A stretch of DNA of 64,000 bases from JACCZX01 sp963824935 (GTDB lineage: Bacteria > Pseudomonadota > Gammaproteobacteria > Burkholderiales > Burkholderiaceae_F). This document shows positions 45,280-54,600 of the stretch, piece after piece; positions within the stretch are counted from its first letter, which is position 1, and each line of letters starts with the position of its first letter. Location: positions 62,001 through 126,000 of the forward strand of contig CAWGRF010000023.1 in assembly GCA_963824935.1 (NCBI GenBank), in the 5' to 3' direction. The notes beneath the pieces are model-generated. The model worked only from the letters and a program-made list of their open reading frames with translations. It searched no databases and was not told the DNA's origin. A program made the translations under genes and the position numbers.

Positions 45280-46638
45280 GCCGCGCGTTTGGCGCCGTCG
45301 GTGCGGTTTGCGAGCCGGGTGAGCAGCTTGCCGTGAACGCCGCCGAACGGGCCGTTGCTCATCACGAGCAGTTGATCACCCGTCTCAACGTACGCCACGA
45401 TTGCCTCGACCATTGCATCAACATCTTCATGCACCGTCACCTTCGAGCCCAGCGGCGCCAGCACGTTGGAAGCATTCCACTCGACTCCGTGCGCAAAACA
45501 GAAGACGCGGTCGGCCGCGCCCAGACTGCCGGGCAGCAGCGCGTTGACCGCGCCCCGTTTCATGGTGTTCGAGCGCGGCTCGAATACCGCGACGATGCGA
45601 CTTTGCGGACGCACCGCGCGCAGCGCCGCAATCGTCTTGGCGAACGCTGTCGGGTGGTGCGCGAAATCGTCGATGACTGTCACGCCACTTACCACGCCCC
45701 GTACTTCGAGCCGGCGCCTGACTCCGCGAAATTCGGCGAGAGCAGCCAGAGCGGCGGCGGGCGCAACGCCGACATGATGGGCCGCCGCGATCGCAGCCAG
45801 CGCATTCATTCGGTTGTGGTGCCCTGCCAGTGCGAGCTGCAGCGAGCCGGCAATGTCTTCACCGTAGCGAACCTGATATGGTGGCTCGGCATCGAGCTGC
45901 CATTTTCCGCCCGCGCCGAACGTATCGAGCTCCGACCAGCAGCCGCGCCCCAGCACGCGCGCGATGGCATCGTCGGCGGCATTCGCGACGATGCGTGTGC
46001 GTGCGGGCAACGTGCGCACGAGGTGATGGAACTGCGTTTCGATCGCGGCGAGATCGCGTAAAGATGTCGGCGTGATCGAATTCGAGATTGTTCAGAATGA
46101 GCGTGCGTGGCCGGTAGTGCACGAACTTCGCACGCTTGTCGAAGAAAGCGGTGTCGTACTCATCGGCCTCGATGATGAAATGAGAGCCGCCGGTTCGGGC
46201 CGAGCGGTCGAAATCATCGGGCACGCCACCAACGAGAAACCCGGGGTCAAGGCCCGCGTGGTCGAGAATCTTTGCCAGCATCGCGGTAGTCGTCGTCTTG
46301 CCGTGCGTGCCGGCTACGGCCAGCACGTGCCGACCGCGCAGCAGATTCTCAGCCAGCCACTGTGGTCCCGACGTGTAGGCAAGCCCGCGATCAAGAATTG
46401 CCTCCATCAGCGGATTGCCGCGCGTGATTACATTGCCGATAACCCAGATATCGGGTGCGAGCGAGATCTGATCGGCGCCATAGCCGTCGATGACACGAAC
46501 ACCGGAGGCGGCGAGCTGGTCGCTCATCGGCGGATACACGTTCGCATCACAGCCGCTAACGGTATGACCCGCTGCCTGCGCAAGTTGTGCGAGGCCGCCC
46601 ATGAACGTCCCGCCGACACCGAGGATATGAATGTGCAC
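45276..46638 (-). CDS. mpl: UDP-N-acetylmuramate:tripeptide ligase (one frameshift)
   Basis: Recycles the murein tripeptide onto UDP-MurNAc. HIHILGVGGTFMGGLAQLAQ, VIGNVITRGNPLMEAIL, the P-loop VAGTHGKTTTTAML, FIIEADEYDTAFFDKRAKF and LNNLEFDHADIF, then after the break NRMNALAAIAAAHHVG, RRRLEVRGVVSGVTVIDDFA and AVFEPRSNTM. One extra A near 46059 breaks the frame (corrected DIFRDLAAIETQFHHLV). Corrected length 453 residues. The GTG start is at 46638. Its partner AmpD lies at 59.8 kb; both serve peptidoglycan recycling. Confidence 0.93.
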
Positions 46639-46723
46639 GCGATAAAGCCGGCTAAAGCCGGCGTTGAAAAAAGCGCGCAATTGTACGGTCGTTCACGGCC
46701 CTGCTGCCGATACACTCACCGCA

Positions 46724-47374
46724 ATGGCTTCGAACGACCTACGAATCGAACTCGCCGCCACCGCAGCGCGGCTGATCGCCGAGGAAGGATGTGAGTACGC
46801 GCAGGCGAAGCGGCGCGCCGTGCATGAGATTCTTGGCGAGGGCGGCGACCGCCGTACGACGATGCCGGACAATACCGAGGTCGAGCACGAGCTGCGCCGA
46901 TATTTGAAGCTGTTCGGTGGCGAGTCGCATCGGGCCGTGCTGGCTGCGCTGCGCCGCTCTGCCGCCGACACAATGCAGACGCTGCACGAATTCGATCCAC
47001 ATCTGATTGGCGCGGTGCTGAATGGCACTGCGACCGAACATTCGGACGTGCATCTGCAGTTGTTCGTCGACAGCGCCAAGGATGTCGAATTGCGGCTGAT
47101 GAATCTCGGCATTGAGTTTGACGTAGAAAGTGGCGCTCACGACGAACGTCCCGCTGCGCTCGAGCACTTGAGCTTCGTGATGCCTGCTGCACCCGATGCC
47201 GGATCTCGCTTGCGGATGATCGGCGTTCATCTACACATTTATGGGCGCGACGCCATCAGGATTGCCGCACGCCACAAGCGCGATGTCGCACCTGATGACG
47301 ACATGCATCCGATCGAAGCTGCCGGACGCGCCAATCTAGCTGCGCTTCGAAGACTGATCGGCAACAGCCCATAG
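46724..47374 (+). CDS. Conserved hypothetical protein, nucleotidyltransferase-like
   Basis: 216 residues, intact. The N-terminal half is helical (LAATAARLIAEEGCEYAQAK, a cluster often seen in RNA-associated small proteins). The central part GAVLNGTATEHSDVHLQLFV recalls the GS-x-A-x-G-x-x-x-x-SD-x-D core of minimal nucleotidyltransferases, but the metal aspartates are partly replaced, so activity is doubtful. It is divergent from mpl with 85 nt between starts and is followed by a thioredoxin-like gene. No function can be assigned. Confidence 0.75.
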   Translation: MASNDLRIELAATAARLIAEEGCEYAQAKRRAVHEILGEGGDRRTTMPDNTEVEHELRRYLKLFGGESHRAVLAALRRSAADTMQTLHEFDPHLIGAVLNGTATEHSDVHLQLFVDSAKDVELRLMNLGIEFDVESGAHDERPAALEHLSFVMPAAPDAGSRLRMIGVHLHIYGRDAIRIAARHKRDVAPDDDMHPIEAAGRANLAALRRLIGNSP

Positions 47375-47431
47375 CCGTTGCACGGCTGCATGCGTGGCAT
47401 GATGCCGCTGCTCGGTTCTCAAAGAACCTCG

Positions 47432-47968
47432 ATGAGCAGACTCAACGCCAACCTCGTCGCAGCAGTCCTCGGATTGCTGGCGCTTGTCCTCGGCCTGGCG
47501 CTCGCCTTGCGGCACTATGCGGCGCCAGAGAGCCCTCTGCCGTCGGCCACCGCACTGTTTGCGCACACGTTCAATGACGCGGATGGGCGGCCGCAGCCGA
47601 TCGATCAATGGCGCGGCAGCTATCTGGTGGTCAACTTCTGGGCCACCTGGTGCGCACCGTGCGTCGAAGAGATGCCCGACCTGCAGAAGGTGCAAGGCGA
47701 GTACGCAAGTCGCGGCGTTGCGGTCGTCGGACTGGCGATCGACAACGCGTCCGCCGTAAGGCGGTTTCGCGATGAGTTGAAGTTGCAACTGCCTCTGCTG
47801 GTGGCCGGCGCTACCGGCTCTGAGCTCAATCGACAGCTTGGTAACGCATCCGGTGCGCTTCCTTACACGGTGCTGGTCGATCGGAACGGCTCGATGGTCC
47901 AATCGAAGCTCGGCCGGCTGCCCGCTGCTGAGCTGCGCTCCTGGCTGGACAAGCACGTCAAGTCCTAA
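47432..47968 (+). CDS. TlpA/ResA-family membrane-anchored thioredoxin
   Basis: 178 residues. An N-terminal membrane anchor (LVAAVLGLLALVLGLALAL) is followed by a thioredoxin fold with the active site NFWATWCAPCVEEMPDLQ near residue 70 and the cis-proline in GALPYTVLVDRNG. It is a periplasmic thiol:disulfide reductase of the TlpA type. The start MSRLN at 47432 is the nearest good ATG; upstream in-frame codons are possible. Confidence 0.9.
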   Translation: MSRLNANLVAAVLGLLALVLGLALALRHYAAPESPLPSATALFAHTFNDADGRPQPIDQWRGSYLVVNFWATWCAPCVEEMPDLQKVQGEYASRGVAVVGLAIDNASAVRRFRDELKLQLPLLVAGATGSELNRQLGNASGALPYTVLVDRNGSMVQSKLGRLPAAELRSWLDKHVKS

Positions 47969-48112
47969 GGGGCAAAGCCAGCCGCCCGGCGCTTGACGAC
48001 CCTGGACACTTTGCGCGAAAAAGCGGAAACTTCGCGCCTTCGTCCAGCTTCAGCAGCCAAATTCCGCGAATTTCACGAATGTGCCTGAGGTCAACCGCAC
48101 TGGGGAGCGACG

Positions 48113-48559
48113 GTGGCCAGCCGCATACTGGTAGTTAACGGCCCGAATCTGAACCTGCTCGGCACGCGCGAGCCGGAGGTCTACGGCAGCCAGACGCTGG
48201 CCGACATCGAACGCGAACTCGCCGCGGCTGCACGACCCCAGAATGCGGAAGTGACTTTTTTCCAGAGCAACCACGAGGGCGCGTTGATCGACCGCATTCA
48301 TCTGGCGCGCACCGATGGCACCGATTTCATCATCATCAATCCAGGCGCTTTTACACATACCAGCATTGCACTACGCGATGCGCTCGCCGCCGTTTCTGTG
48401 CGCTTTGTCGAAGTCCACCTTTCGAATCTTCACCGGCGCGAAAGCTTTCGGCATCGCTCGCATCTGGCCGATCTCGCAGTCGGAACGATTGTTGGCTTGG
48501 GCGCCGCGGGCTATCGGTATGCGCTGGATTTCGCGTTGACCGAGCGTCGTAGTCCTTGA
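48113..48559 (+). CDS. aroQ: 3-dehydroquinate dehydratase, type II
   Basis: 148 residues. ILVVNGPNLNLLGTREPEVY (active-site Asn/Arg/Tyr), FFQSNHEGALIDRIH, IINPGAFTHTSIALRDAL with the substrate-loop residues, and VEVHLSNLHRRESFRHRS. It dehydrates 3-dehydroquinate, the step before AroE. GTG start with GGGGAG 4 nt upstream. It precedes accB-accC, a common order in proteobacteria. Confidence 0.96.
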   Translation: MASRILVVNGPNLNLLGTREPEVYGSQTLADIERELAAAARPQNAEVTFFQSNHEGALIDRIHLARTDGTDFIIINPGAFTHTSIALRDALAAVSVRFVEVHLSNLHRRESFRHRSHLADLAVGTIVGLGAAGYRYALDFALTERRSP

Positions 48560-48613
48560 CGACCTGTGATCGTCGTCCTGATCCACCGCAGATAGACAAA
48601 GCCAGGAGATCCG

Positions 48614-49063
48614 ATGGATCTACGCAAGCTGAAGACATTGATCGACCTGGTTGCGGAGTCCGGAATTGCGGAGCTCGAGGTCACCGAAGGTGAAGATCGT
48701 GTTCGCATTGCGAAGTTCAGCCCGGCGCCGGCCGCGCCAAGCGCTCCGGCCACCGCGGTGGTCGCCGCGCCGATTCCGGCTACGGCGAATGGAAGTACGG
48801 TTGCCGCCGTCCCGACGGCCGAGCCGGAGGGACATGTTGTCAAGGCGCCGATGGTGGGCACGTTTTATCGCTCACCGAGTCCCGGCGCTCCGTCATTTAT
48901 CGAGCTCGGACAATCGGTCAAGCCGGGCGATACCTTGTGCATCATCGAAGCGATGAAGCTGCTGAACGAGATCGAAGCCGAAGTCGGTGGCACGGTCAAG
49001 CAGGTTCTCGTCGAAAATGGCCAGCCCGTCGAATATGGCCAGCCATTGTTCATCATTGAGTAG
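48614..49063 (+). CDS. accB: Biotin carboxyl carrier protein of acetyl-CoA carboxylase
   Basis: 149 residues. An N-terminal helix-rich region (LRKLKTLIDLVAESGIAELE), an Ala/Pro linker (residues 45-70) and the biotinyl domain with APMVGTFYRSPSPGAPSF and the biotinylated lysine in IEAMKLLNEIEAE near residue 117. It carries the carboxybiotin between AccC and AccAD in fatty acid synthesis. AGGAG precedes the ATG. Confidence 0.97.
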   Translation: MDLRKLKTLIDLVAESGIAELEVTEGEDRVRIAKFSPAPAAPSAPATAVVAAPIPATANGSTVAAVPTAEPEGHVVKAPMVGTFYRSPSPGAPSFIELGQSVKPGDTLCIIEAMKLLNEIEAEVGGTVKQVLVENGQPVEYGQPLFIIE

Positions 49064-49122
49064 CTGGACATATTGAATAAGAAAGACTCCGTGGCGGTCC
49101 CGCCGCGGACCTGACGACACTA

Positions 49123-50475
49123 ATGTTCAAGAAGATTCTGATCGCGAACCGTGGCGAGATTGCGCTCCGTGTGCAGCGCGCATGCCGCGAGATGGGGATC
49201 AGCACGGTAGTCGTGCACTCGGAAGCCGACACCGACGCCAAGTACGTAAAGCTCGCCGATGAATCGGTATGCATCGGTCCGGCGCCGTCGAGGGACAGCT
49301 ATCTGAACATTCCGGCGATCATCAGCGCAGCCGAAGTGACCGATGCCGAGGCGATTCACCCCGGCTATGGCTTCCTCTCGGAAAACGCCGACTTCGCCGA
49401 ACGCGTCGAAAGAAGCGGCTTCTGCTTTATAGGCCCGCGGCCAGAGTCGATTCGCGCGATGGGCGACAAGGTATCGGCGAAGCAGGCCATGGTGGCCGCC
49501 GGCGTACCGGTGGTACCGGGCTCCAACGGCGCGTTACCCGAAGACCCGCGTGACCTCGTGAAAATTGCCCGCGCCATCGGCTACCCGGTGATCATCAAGG
49601 CCGCTGGCGGCGGCGGCGGGCGCGGCATGCGAGTCGTGCACACCGAAGCGGCGCTGCTTAACGCCGTCAACATGACACGGCAGGAAGCGCTCGCAGCGTT
49701 CAGCAACGCGGCCGTGTACATGGAAAAGTTTCTGGAGGACCCTCGGCATATTGAATTCCAGGTGCTGGCGGATCAGCATCGCAACGCAGTGTGGCTGGGC
49801 GAGCGCGATTGTTCGATGCAGCGGCGTCATCAGAAGGTGATCGAGGAAGCGCCTGCGCCGGGAGTCAACCGGCGCTTGATCGACAAGATGGGCGACAAGG
49901 TCGTCGAAGCGTGCAGGAAGATCAATTACCGCGGGGCCGGCACGTTCGAGTTCCTGTTCGAGGGAGGCGAGTTTTACTTCATTGAAATGAACACGCGCGT
50001 GCAGGTCGAGCATCCGGTCACCGAAATGGTGACCGGAATCGACATCGTGCAGGAGCAAATCAAGGTGGCGGCCGGCGAAAAGCTGCGGCTGCGCCAGCGC
50101 GATATCGAACGCAAGGGCCACGCGATTGAGTGTCGCATCAATGCCGAAGATCCGGAGCGATTCACGCCGTCGCCGGGGCGTATCACTGCCTGGCATCCGC
50201 CCGGCGGCCCTGGTGTCCGCGTCGACTCCCACGCCTACACTGGCTACTTTGTGCCGCCGAACTACGATTCGATGATCGGCAAGGTGATCTGCTACGGCGA
50301 CACGCGCGACCAGGCGCTGGCGCGCATGAGAATTGCGATGTCCGAAATGGTGGTCGAGGGCATCAAGACCAACATTCCGCTGCATCGCGAGCTTCTGATC
50401 GATGAAAAATTCGTGCTCGGAGGCACCAGCATTCATTATCTGGAGAAGCGGCTGGCAGCGCGTCACGCTGCATAG
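49123..50475 (+). CDS. accC: Biotin carboxylase subunit of acetyl-CoA carboxylase
   Basis: 450 residues, intact ATP-grasp enzyme. FKKILIANRGEIALRVQRAC, HPGYGFLSENADFAE, the glycine-rich lid KAAGGGGGRGMRVVHTEA, EKFLEDPRHIEFQVLAD, ERDCSMQRRHQKVIEEAPAP and EMNTRVQVEHPVTEMVTGID. It carboxylates the biotin on AccB. It lies 59 nt after accB in one operon. Confidence 0.98.
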   Translation: MFKKILIANRGEIALRVQRACREMGISTVVVHSEADTDAKYVKLADESVCIGPAPSRDSYLNIPAIISAAEVTDAEAIHPGYGFLSENADFAERVERSGFCFIGPRPESIRAMGDKVSAKQAMVAAGVPVVPGSNGALPEDPRDLVKIARAIGYPVIIKAAGGGGGRGMRVVHTEAALLNAVNMTRQEALAAFSNAAVYMEKFLEDPRHIEFQVLADQHRNAVWLGERDCSMQRRHQKVIEEAPAPGVNRRLIDKMGDKVVEACRKINYRGAGTFEFLFEGGEFYFIEMNTRVQVEHPVTEMVTGIDIVQEQIKVAAGEKLRLRQRDIERKGHAIECRINAEDPERFTPSPGRITAWHPPGGPGVRVDSHAYTGYFVPPNYDSMIGKVICYGDTRDQALARMRIAMSEMVVEGIKTNIPLHRELLIDEKFVLGGTSIHYLEKRLAARHAA

Positions 50476-50492
50476 GGTCCGGTCGGGCAACC

Positions 50493-51395
50493 GTGTTGGT
50501 CGAAATTACGTTGAGCGCCGAGGGTCGTTGCGTAGAGGCGCTGGCGGACGCTCTACTCGAATCCGGCGCACTATCGGTGTCGATCGAAGATGCGCAAGCC
50601 GATAGCGAGGCTGAGATACCGCTTTACGGTGAGCCCGGGTACGAACCGACGCTGCACGCCTGGGTGCGCAGCCGCCTGCGAGTGCTGACAGAACGCGATC
50701 GTGCCGATGCGATCGTCGCCGCTGCGGGGCTCGCGGCGAAAGTAACGCTCACGATCGAGCACCGCGCTGCAGTCGCAGATTCCGACTGGGTGCGGATCAC
50801 ACAAGCGCAGTTCACTCCTACACGAATTAGCGACCGGCTGTGGATTGTTCCAAGCTGGCATCAGCCACCGCAACGCGACGCGATCGTCGTACGGCTCGAT
50901 CCCGGCGTTGCGTTCGGTACCGGTACGCATCCGACGACGCGCCTGGCCCTCGCCTGGCTCGATCAAAATCTGCAAGCTGGCGCTAGCGTCCTCGACTATG
51001 GCTGCGGCTCTGGCATCCTCGCCATTGCCGCCGCCAAGCTGGGTGCCGGGGAAGTAGTAGGAACCGATATCGATCCGCAAGCGCTGGTCGCGGCGGGCGC
51101 CAACACAAGCGCAAACGGCGTAGCCGCCAGCTACACTGATCCGCACGGACTGAGTCAGAACGCAACCACTTTCGACGTCGTGCTTGCCAATATTCTTTCG
51201 AATCCGCTCAAGCTGCTTGCACCCGCGCTGCTTGCCCGCGTCGCGCTGCGCGGATCGTTGGTTCTGTCAGGGATTCTGCAGCGCCAGGCCGACGACCTGA
51301 TCGCGACCTATCGCGACGCCGATCCGACCCTGCCGCTAAGCGTTTGGCGCACCGAAGACGATTGGGTTTGCTTGGCGGGGACGCGCAAGTCATGA
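50493..51395 (+). CDS. prmA: Ribosomal protein L11 methyltransferase
   Basis: 300 residues. N-terminal substrate domain, then DPGVAFGTGTHPTTRLALAW, the AdoMet-binding VLDYGCGSGILAIAAAKLGA, GTDIDPQALVAAGAN and the target-site VLANILSNPLKLLAPALL (NIL motif). It trimethylates amino groups of L11. GTG start 17 nt after accC. Confidence 0.95.
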   Translation: MLVEITLSAEGRCVEALADALLESGALSVSIEDAQADSEAEIPLYGEPGYEPTLHAWVRSRLRVLTERDRADAIVAAAGLAAKVTLTIEHRAAVADSDWVRITQAQFTPTRISDRLWIVPSWHQPPQRDAIVVRLDPGVAFGTGTHPTTRLALAWLDQNLQAGASVLDYGCGSGILAIAAAKLGAGEVVGTDIDPQALVAAGANTSANGVAASYTDPHGLSQNATTFDVVLANILSNPLKLLAPALLARVALRGSLVLSGILQRQADDLIATYRDADPTLPLSVWRTEDDWVCLAGTRKS

Positions 51396-51411
51396 CCCAG
51401 CCGCACTGAGT

Positions 51412-52587
51412 ATGGCGCTCGCAACCAAGTGTCCCCAATGCGGCGCACTGTTTCGCGTCGTGGCGGATCAACTCAAACTGCGCGGCGGGCTGGTGCGCTG
51501 CGGCCAGTGTCGTGCCGTGTTCGATGCCATCGGCAGCCTCACGTATATCGACGATTCCGCACTCGCGCAAACGCGCACCGTAACGGCACTGACGCAACCG
51601 ATGGCACCGCCGCCGCCAAGCTCGACACCGCGCGCTTCGCGGACAGAGGCGCGCAGGTCGGCGCGGCGCGGACCGCGCACGCGACCGCCGCCAACGACCA
51701 CCGGCCCGAGCAAGCATGCGCTCGGTCCGGCGACCACGCTGCGCATTGCACCGACCGCGCCGGCGACATTGGCCAACACTGCGCTGCGCCGATCGGCGTC
51801 ATTGCCAACCTCGTCGCCCGACCGCGACGAGCGCAATGAAGACGATCCGAGGCGGCGCGCCAGAGCAAAACGCGAGCGCGAATTGCAGGAGCAGGCCGAA
51901 TCCGAAGTCGGTGTTCCAACGTTGATCGCCCCAGGAGGGCGCACGCAAGTTGACCCAGCGTCGATCGTCGACGGTATCGAGGTGATCGAGCTGGCGGCGT
52001 TGCCGGATGAACCCGAGTCTCAATTGCGGCGAACGACGCGGGGGGCCGCCGCCGTAGACGAACCCGAATTCATCCGCACCGATAGGAAACGCGAGCGGCG
52101 CGGATTCTCGATCTTCTTCGGCGGAGGATCGATATTGCTGATCGCGTTAGTCGCCGCACAAGCAGCCGTGATCTTTCGCGCCGAGCTGTTGGCGCGTGTT
52201 CCGCAGACGCGTGATGCACTGGTGCAGCTATGCGGTCTATTCGGATGCACGGTCGGCTGGCCGACGCAAGTCGATCAACTGGCGGTTATCGGCAGCGAGC
52301 TGCAAGCGATTCCCGGCACCGACGTGCTGGAGCTCACGGCCGTCATTCGCAATCGCGCACCCTTCAGGCAAGCGCTGCCTGCGCTCGAGGTGACGTTAAC
52401 CGATGCGCGGAATCGGCCGATCGCGCGCAAGGTGTTTACGCCGGCCGACTATCTGGCTGCCGCAGGCGAACCCTCATCGCGCATCGAAGACGGCTTTGCA
52501 AGTGGCGGCGACTACACGATTCGTATCTTCTTTGAAGCACGCGGTGTGCAGGCAGCCGGTTTTCTTGTCTACCCGTTTTTCATCTAA
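51412..52587 (+). CDS. Zinc-ribbon (MJ0042) / DUF3426 membrane protein
   Basis: 391 residues. An N-terminal zinc ribbon with two Cys pairs (TKCPQCGALF and VRCGQCRAVF), a long Pro/Arg/Thr-rich disordered stretch (residues 60-150), one membrane helix (GGGSILLIALVAAQAAVIF, about residue 240) and a C-terminal DUF3426 beta domain (LQAIPGTDVLELTAVIRNRA). Function unknown; in betaproteobacteria it is found downstream of prmA, as here (16 nt gap). Confidence 0.85.
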   Translation: MALATKCPQCGALFRVVADQLKLRGGLVRCGQCRAVFDAIGSLTYIDDSALAQTRTVTALTQPMAPPPPSSTPRASRTEARRSARRGPRTRPPPTTTGPSKHALGPATTLRIAPTAPATLANTALRRSASLPTSSPDRDERNEDDPRRRARAKRERELQEQAESEVGVPTLIAPGGRTQVDPASIVDGIEVIELAALPDEPESQLRRTTRGAAAVDEPEFIRTDRKRERRGFSIFFGGGSILLIALVAAQAAVIFRAELLARVPQTRDALVQLCGLFGCTVGWPTQVDQLAVIGSELQAIPGTDVLELTAVIRNRAPFRQALPALEVTLTDARNRPIARKVFTPADYLAAAGEPSSRIEDGFASGGDYTIRIFFEARGVQAAGFLVYPFFI

Positions 52588-52610
52588 GCGCTTTCACTCA
52601 AGCCGATAAA

Positions 52611-53546
52611 GTGAGCACACTTGTCTGTGGTTCGATCGCGTACGACTCGATCATGGTGTTCGCGGGTCGCTTCGCCGACCATATCCTGCCGCACCAGGTG
52701 CACATCCTGAATGTCGCCTTTCTCGTTCCCGAGCTGCGGCGCGAATTCGGCGGATGCGCCGGAAACATCGCCTACAACGTCAAGCTGCTGGGCGCGGACG
52801 CGTGGCCGATGGCGACAGTCGGCCAAGACGCGCAACCCTATCTTGATCGCCTCGATCGCCTGCAAATCAGCCGCCGATTTGTGCGGTCGATCGAGGGCAG
52901 CTTTACCGCGCAGGCATTCATCACGACCGACGCCGACAACAATCAAATTACGGCGTTTCACCCGGGCGCCATGTCGGATTCGCACGTGAACCAGATCCCG
53001 AACGACAGCTCGATCAAGCTCGGCATCGTCGCACCTGATGGGCGCGACGGCATGCTGCAGCATGCCGAGCAATTCGCGACGCATGGGATCCCGTTCGTGT
53101 TCGATCCGGGCCAGGGCCTGCCAATGTTTTCGGGCGAGGAACTGCGCTGGTTTATCGAGCGCGCCACGTACGTAGCCGTCAACGACTACGAGGGAAAGCT
53201 GCTCGCCGACCGCACCCAGCTGACGCTCGCCGAGTTAGCACGCAAGGTGCGCGCGCTTATCGTGACCCACGGCAGTGCCGGTTCGCAGATACACACCGAC
53301 GGCACGACGCTGCAGATACCGATTGCGCCGGTACGCGAAGCGGTCGACCCAACGGGGTGCGGCGACGCATATCGTGCTGGATTGCTGGTCGGCATCGAGC
53401 AGAACATGGATTGGGAAACGACCGGAAGGCTGGCGGCGACTATGGGCTCGATAAAGATCGAGCATTCGGGTGCCCAGAATCACACCGCCGATCGCACCGC
53501 CATTTCGGAGCGCTTTAAGGCGGCATTCGGCTACCGACCTTGGTAG
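52611..53546 (+). CDS. PfkB-family carbohydrate/nucleoside kinase
   Basis: 311 residues. It starts LVCGSIAYDSIMVFAGRF, with the substrate-site EFGGCAGNIAYNVKLLGAD, AFHPGAM, and the C-terminal PfkB signature DPTGCGDAYRAGLLVGIE holding the catalytic aspartate. The N-terminus resembles adenosine kinase or inosine/guanosine kinase-like PfkB members; substrate not certain. GTG start. The stop is 1 nt from the convergent yggT stop. Confidence 0.87.
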   Translation: MSTLVCGSIAYDSIMVFAGRFADHILPHQVHILNVAFLVPELRREFGGCAGNIAYNVKLLGADAWPMATVGQDAQPYLDRLDRLQISRRFVRSIEGSFTAQAFITTDADNNQITAFHPGAMSDSHVNQIPNDSSIKLGIVAPDGRDGMLQHAEQFATHGIPFVFDPGQGLPMFSGEELRWFIERATYVAVNDYEGKLLADRTQLTLAELARKVRALIVTHGSAGSQIHTDGTTLQIPIAPVREAVDPTGCGDAYRAGLLVGIEQNMDWETTGRLAATMGSIKIEHSGAQNHTADRTAISERFKAAFGYRPW

Positions 53547-53547
53547 C

Positions 53548-54081
53548 CTAGATTCTCGCGACCACTATCTGCAGCACGTACGCGGCCAGCAGCAAGACTA
53601 GCGGCGACAAGTCAAAGCCCCCGACCGGTGGCAGCACTCGCTGAATCGGCGCGAGCAATGGCCGCAGCAGCGTGCCGAGCGCCGGCGCAAACGGCGCATG
53701 CGGATTGACCCAGCTTATAACCGCGTAAATGATCGTCACCCATATGACCACGTTGAGCGACCAGATCGCCAACTGCCGCACGGCGGTGAGCAACGCCAGG
53801 TCGAACGAGATATTCGCGCCCATAAGTTGACGGATCAGAACGACGAGCAACATTGTCACGAGGAACGCGGCCAGCAAGGATCCCCAGTCGATCCGACCGC
53901 GCGCGGGAAGCAGCCGATGCAGCGGCCTCACCAGCCAGTTTGTAAGCGCGACCACGAAAGCGACGACCGGATTGCGGCCGGGCATTCCTATCGCATGAAT
54001 CCATACGCGCAGAATCAGCAGGCCAACCAGCAGCGATCCCAGAATTTCAAGAAGGAAGCGGGCGATATCGAGCAGCAGCAT
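53548..54081 (-). CDS. YggT-family membrane protein
   Basis: 177 residues, two YggT repeats, each with a hydrophobic hairpin and a short motif: WLVRPLHRLLPARGRIDWGS in the first and LLRPLLAPIQRVLPPVGGFD in the second. It is an inner-membrane protein of poorly defined function (osmotic or division roles reported for relatives). Confidence 0.9.
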   Translation of the reverse strand: MLLLDIARFLLEILGSLLVGLLILRVWIHAIGMPGRNPVVAFVVALTNWLVRPLHRLLPARGRIDWGSLLAAFLVTMLLVVLIRQLMGANISFDLALLTAVRQLAIWSLNVVIWVTIIYAVISWVNPHAPFAPALGTLLRPLLAPIQRVLPPVGGFDLSPLVLLLAAYVLQIVVARI

Positions 54082-54142
54082 GCGGGCAGCGCCGAAAAGT
54101 TTGCTGGCGGATTCTAAGCGGGTCGACTACCCCACCTTGCCG

Positions 54143-54179
54143 TCTACAAAAGAAAAAGGGCGCCAGTTGAAGCGCCCTT
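54143..54179 (-). terminator. Intrinsic terminator of the histone H1-like gene
   Basis: On the - strand AAGGGCGC, an 8-nt loop and GCGCCCTT are followed by TTTCTTTT. The position is 30 nt beyond the full-length stop at 54209, which supports that the gene really extends that far. Confidence 0.75.
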
Positions 54180-54208
54180 GCCAAACGGCAACTTGGAGCG
54201 TTGAAGAG

Positions 54209-54600
54209 TTATGGCCGGCTGCCCGTTGGGAATGGCCATGCCGCTGCCGGATTCAGTGCGGTTTTCGCACCCGGCGCCGCGGCGGTCGACGGAGCGGTCG
54301 GTGTCGGCAAAGCTGGCCGCGCAGCGGGTTTGCGGGCAGCTAACTTCTTCGCAGCCCTGCGTGGCGCCTTCTTCTTCGCGGCCTTCTTAGCCGGCCTTCT
54401 TGCCGACTTCTTCGCAACTCTCTTCGCTACTCTTCTAACCTTCTTAGCTACTTTTTTTTTGCAGCCCTTTTCTTGGCTGCTTTCTTCGCTTTCACTCTTC
54501 TAACAGTCTTTCTTGCTGCTGGTCGACGTTTTTTGGCTTTTTTAGCCGATTTTTTTGCCGATTTTTTCGCAGCTTTTTTCGCTTTTTTCTTCATAGCCAT
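54209..54600 (-). CDS. Histone H1-like lysine/alanine-rich DNA-binding protein (frameshift in poly-A)
   Basis: Starts AMKKKAKKAAKKSAKKSAKK, with AAGGAG 8 nt before the ATG. A run of nine A on the coding strand (54452-54460) leads to TAG at 54448, giving 50 residues. With ten A the frame continues KVAKKVRRVAKRVAKKSARR, KKAAKKKAPRRAAKKLAARK and a Pro/Ala/Thr tail to the stop at 54209, about 130 residues, the size of betaproteobacterial H1-like proteins (BpH1 type). It binds DNA non-specifically and may compact the nucleoid. Either the tract is mis-sequenced or its length varies in the cell. Confidence 0.82.
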
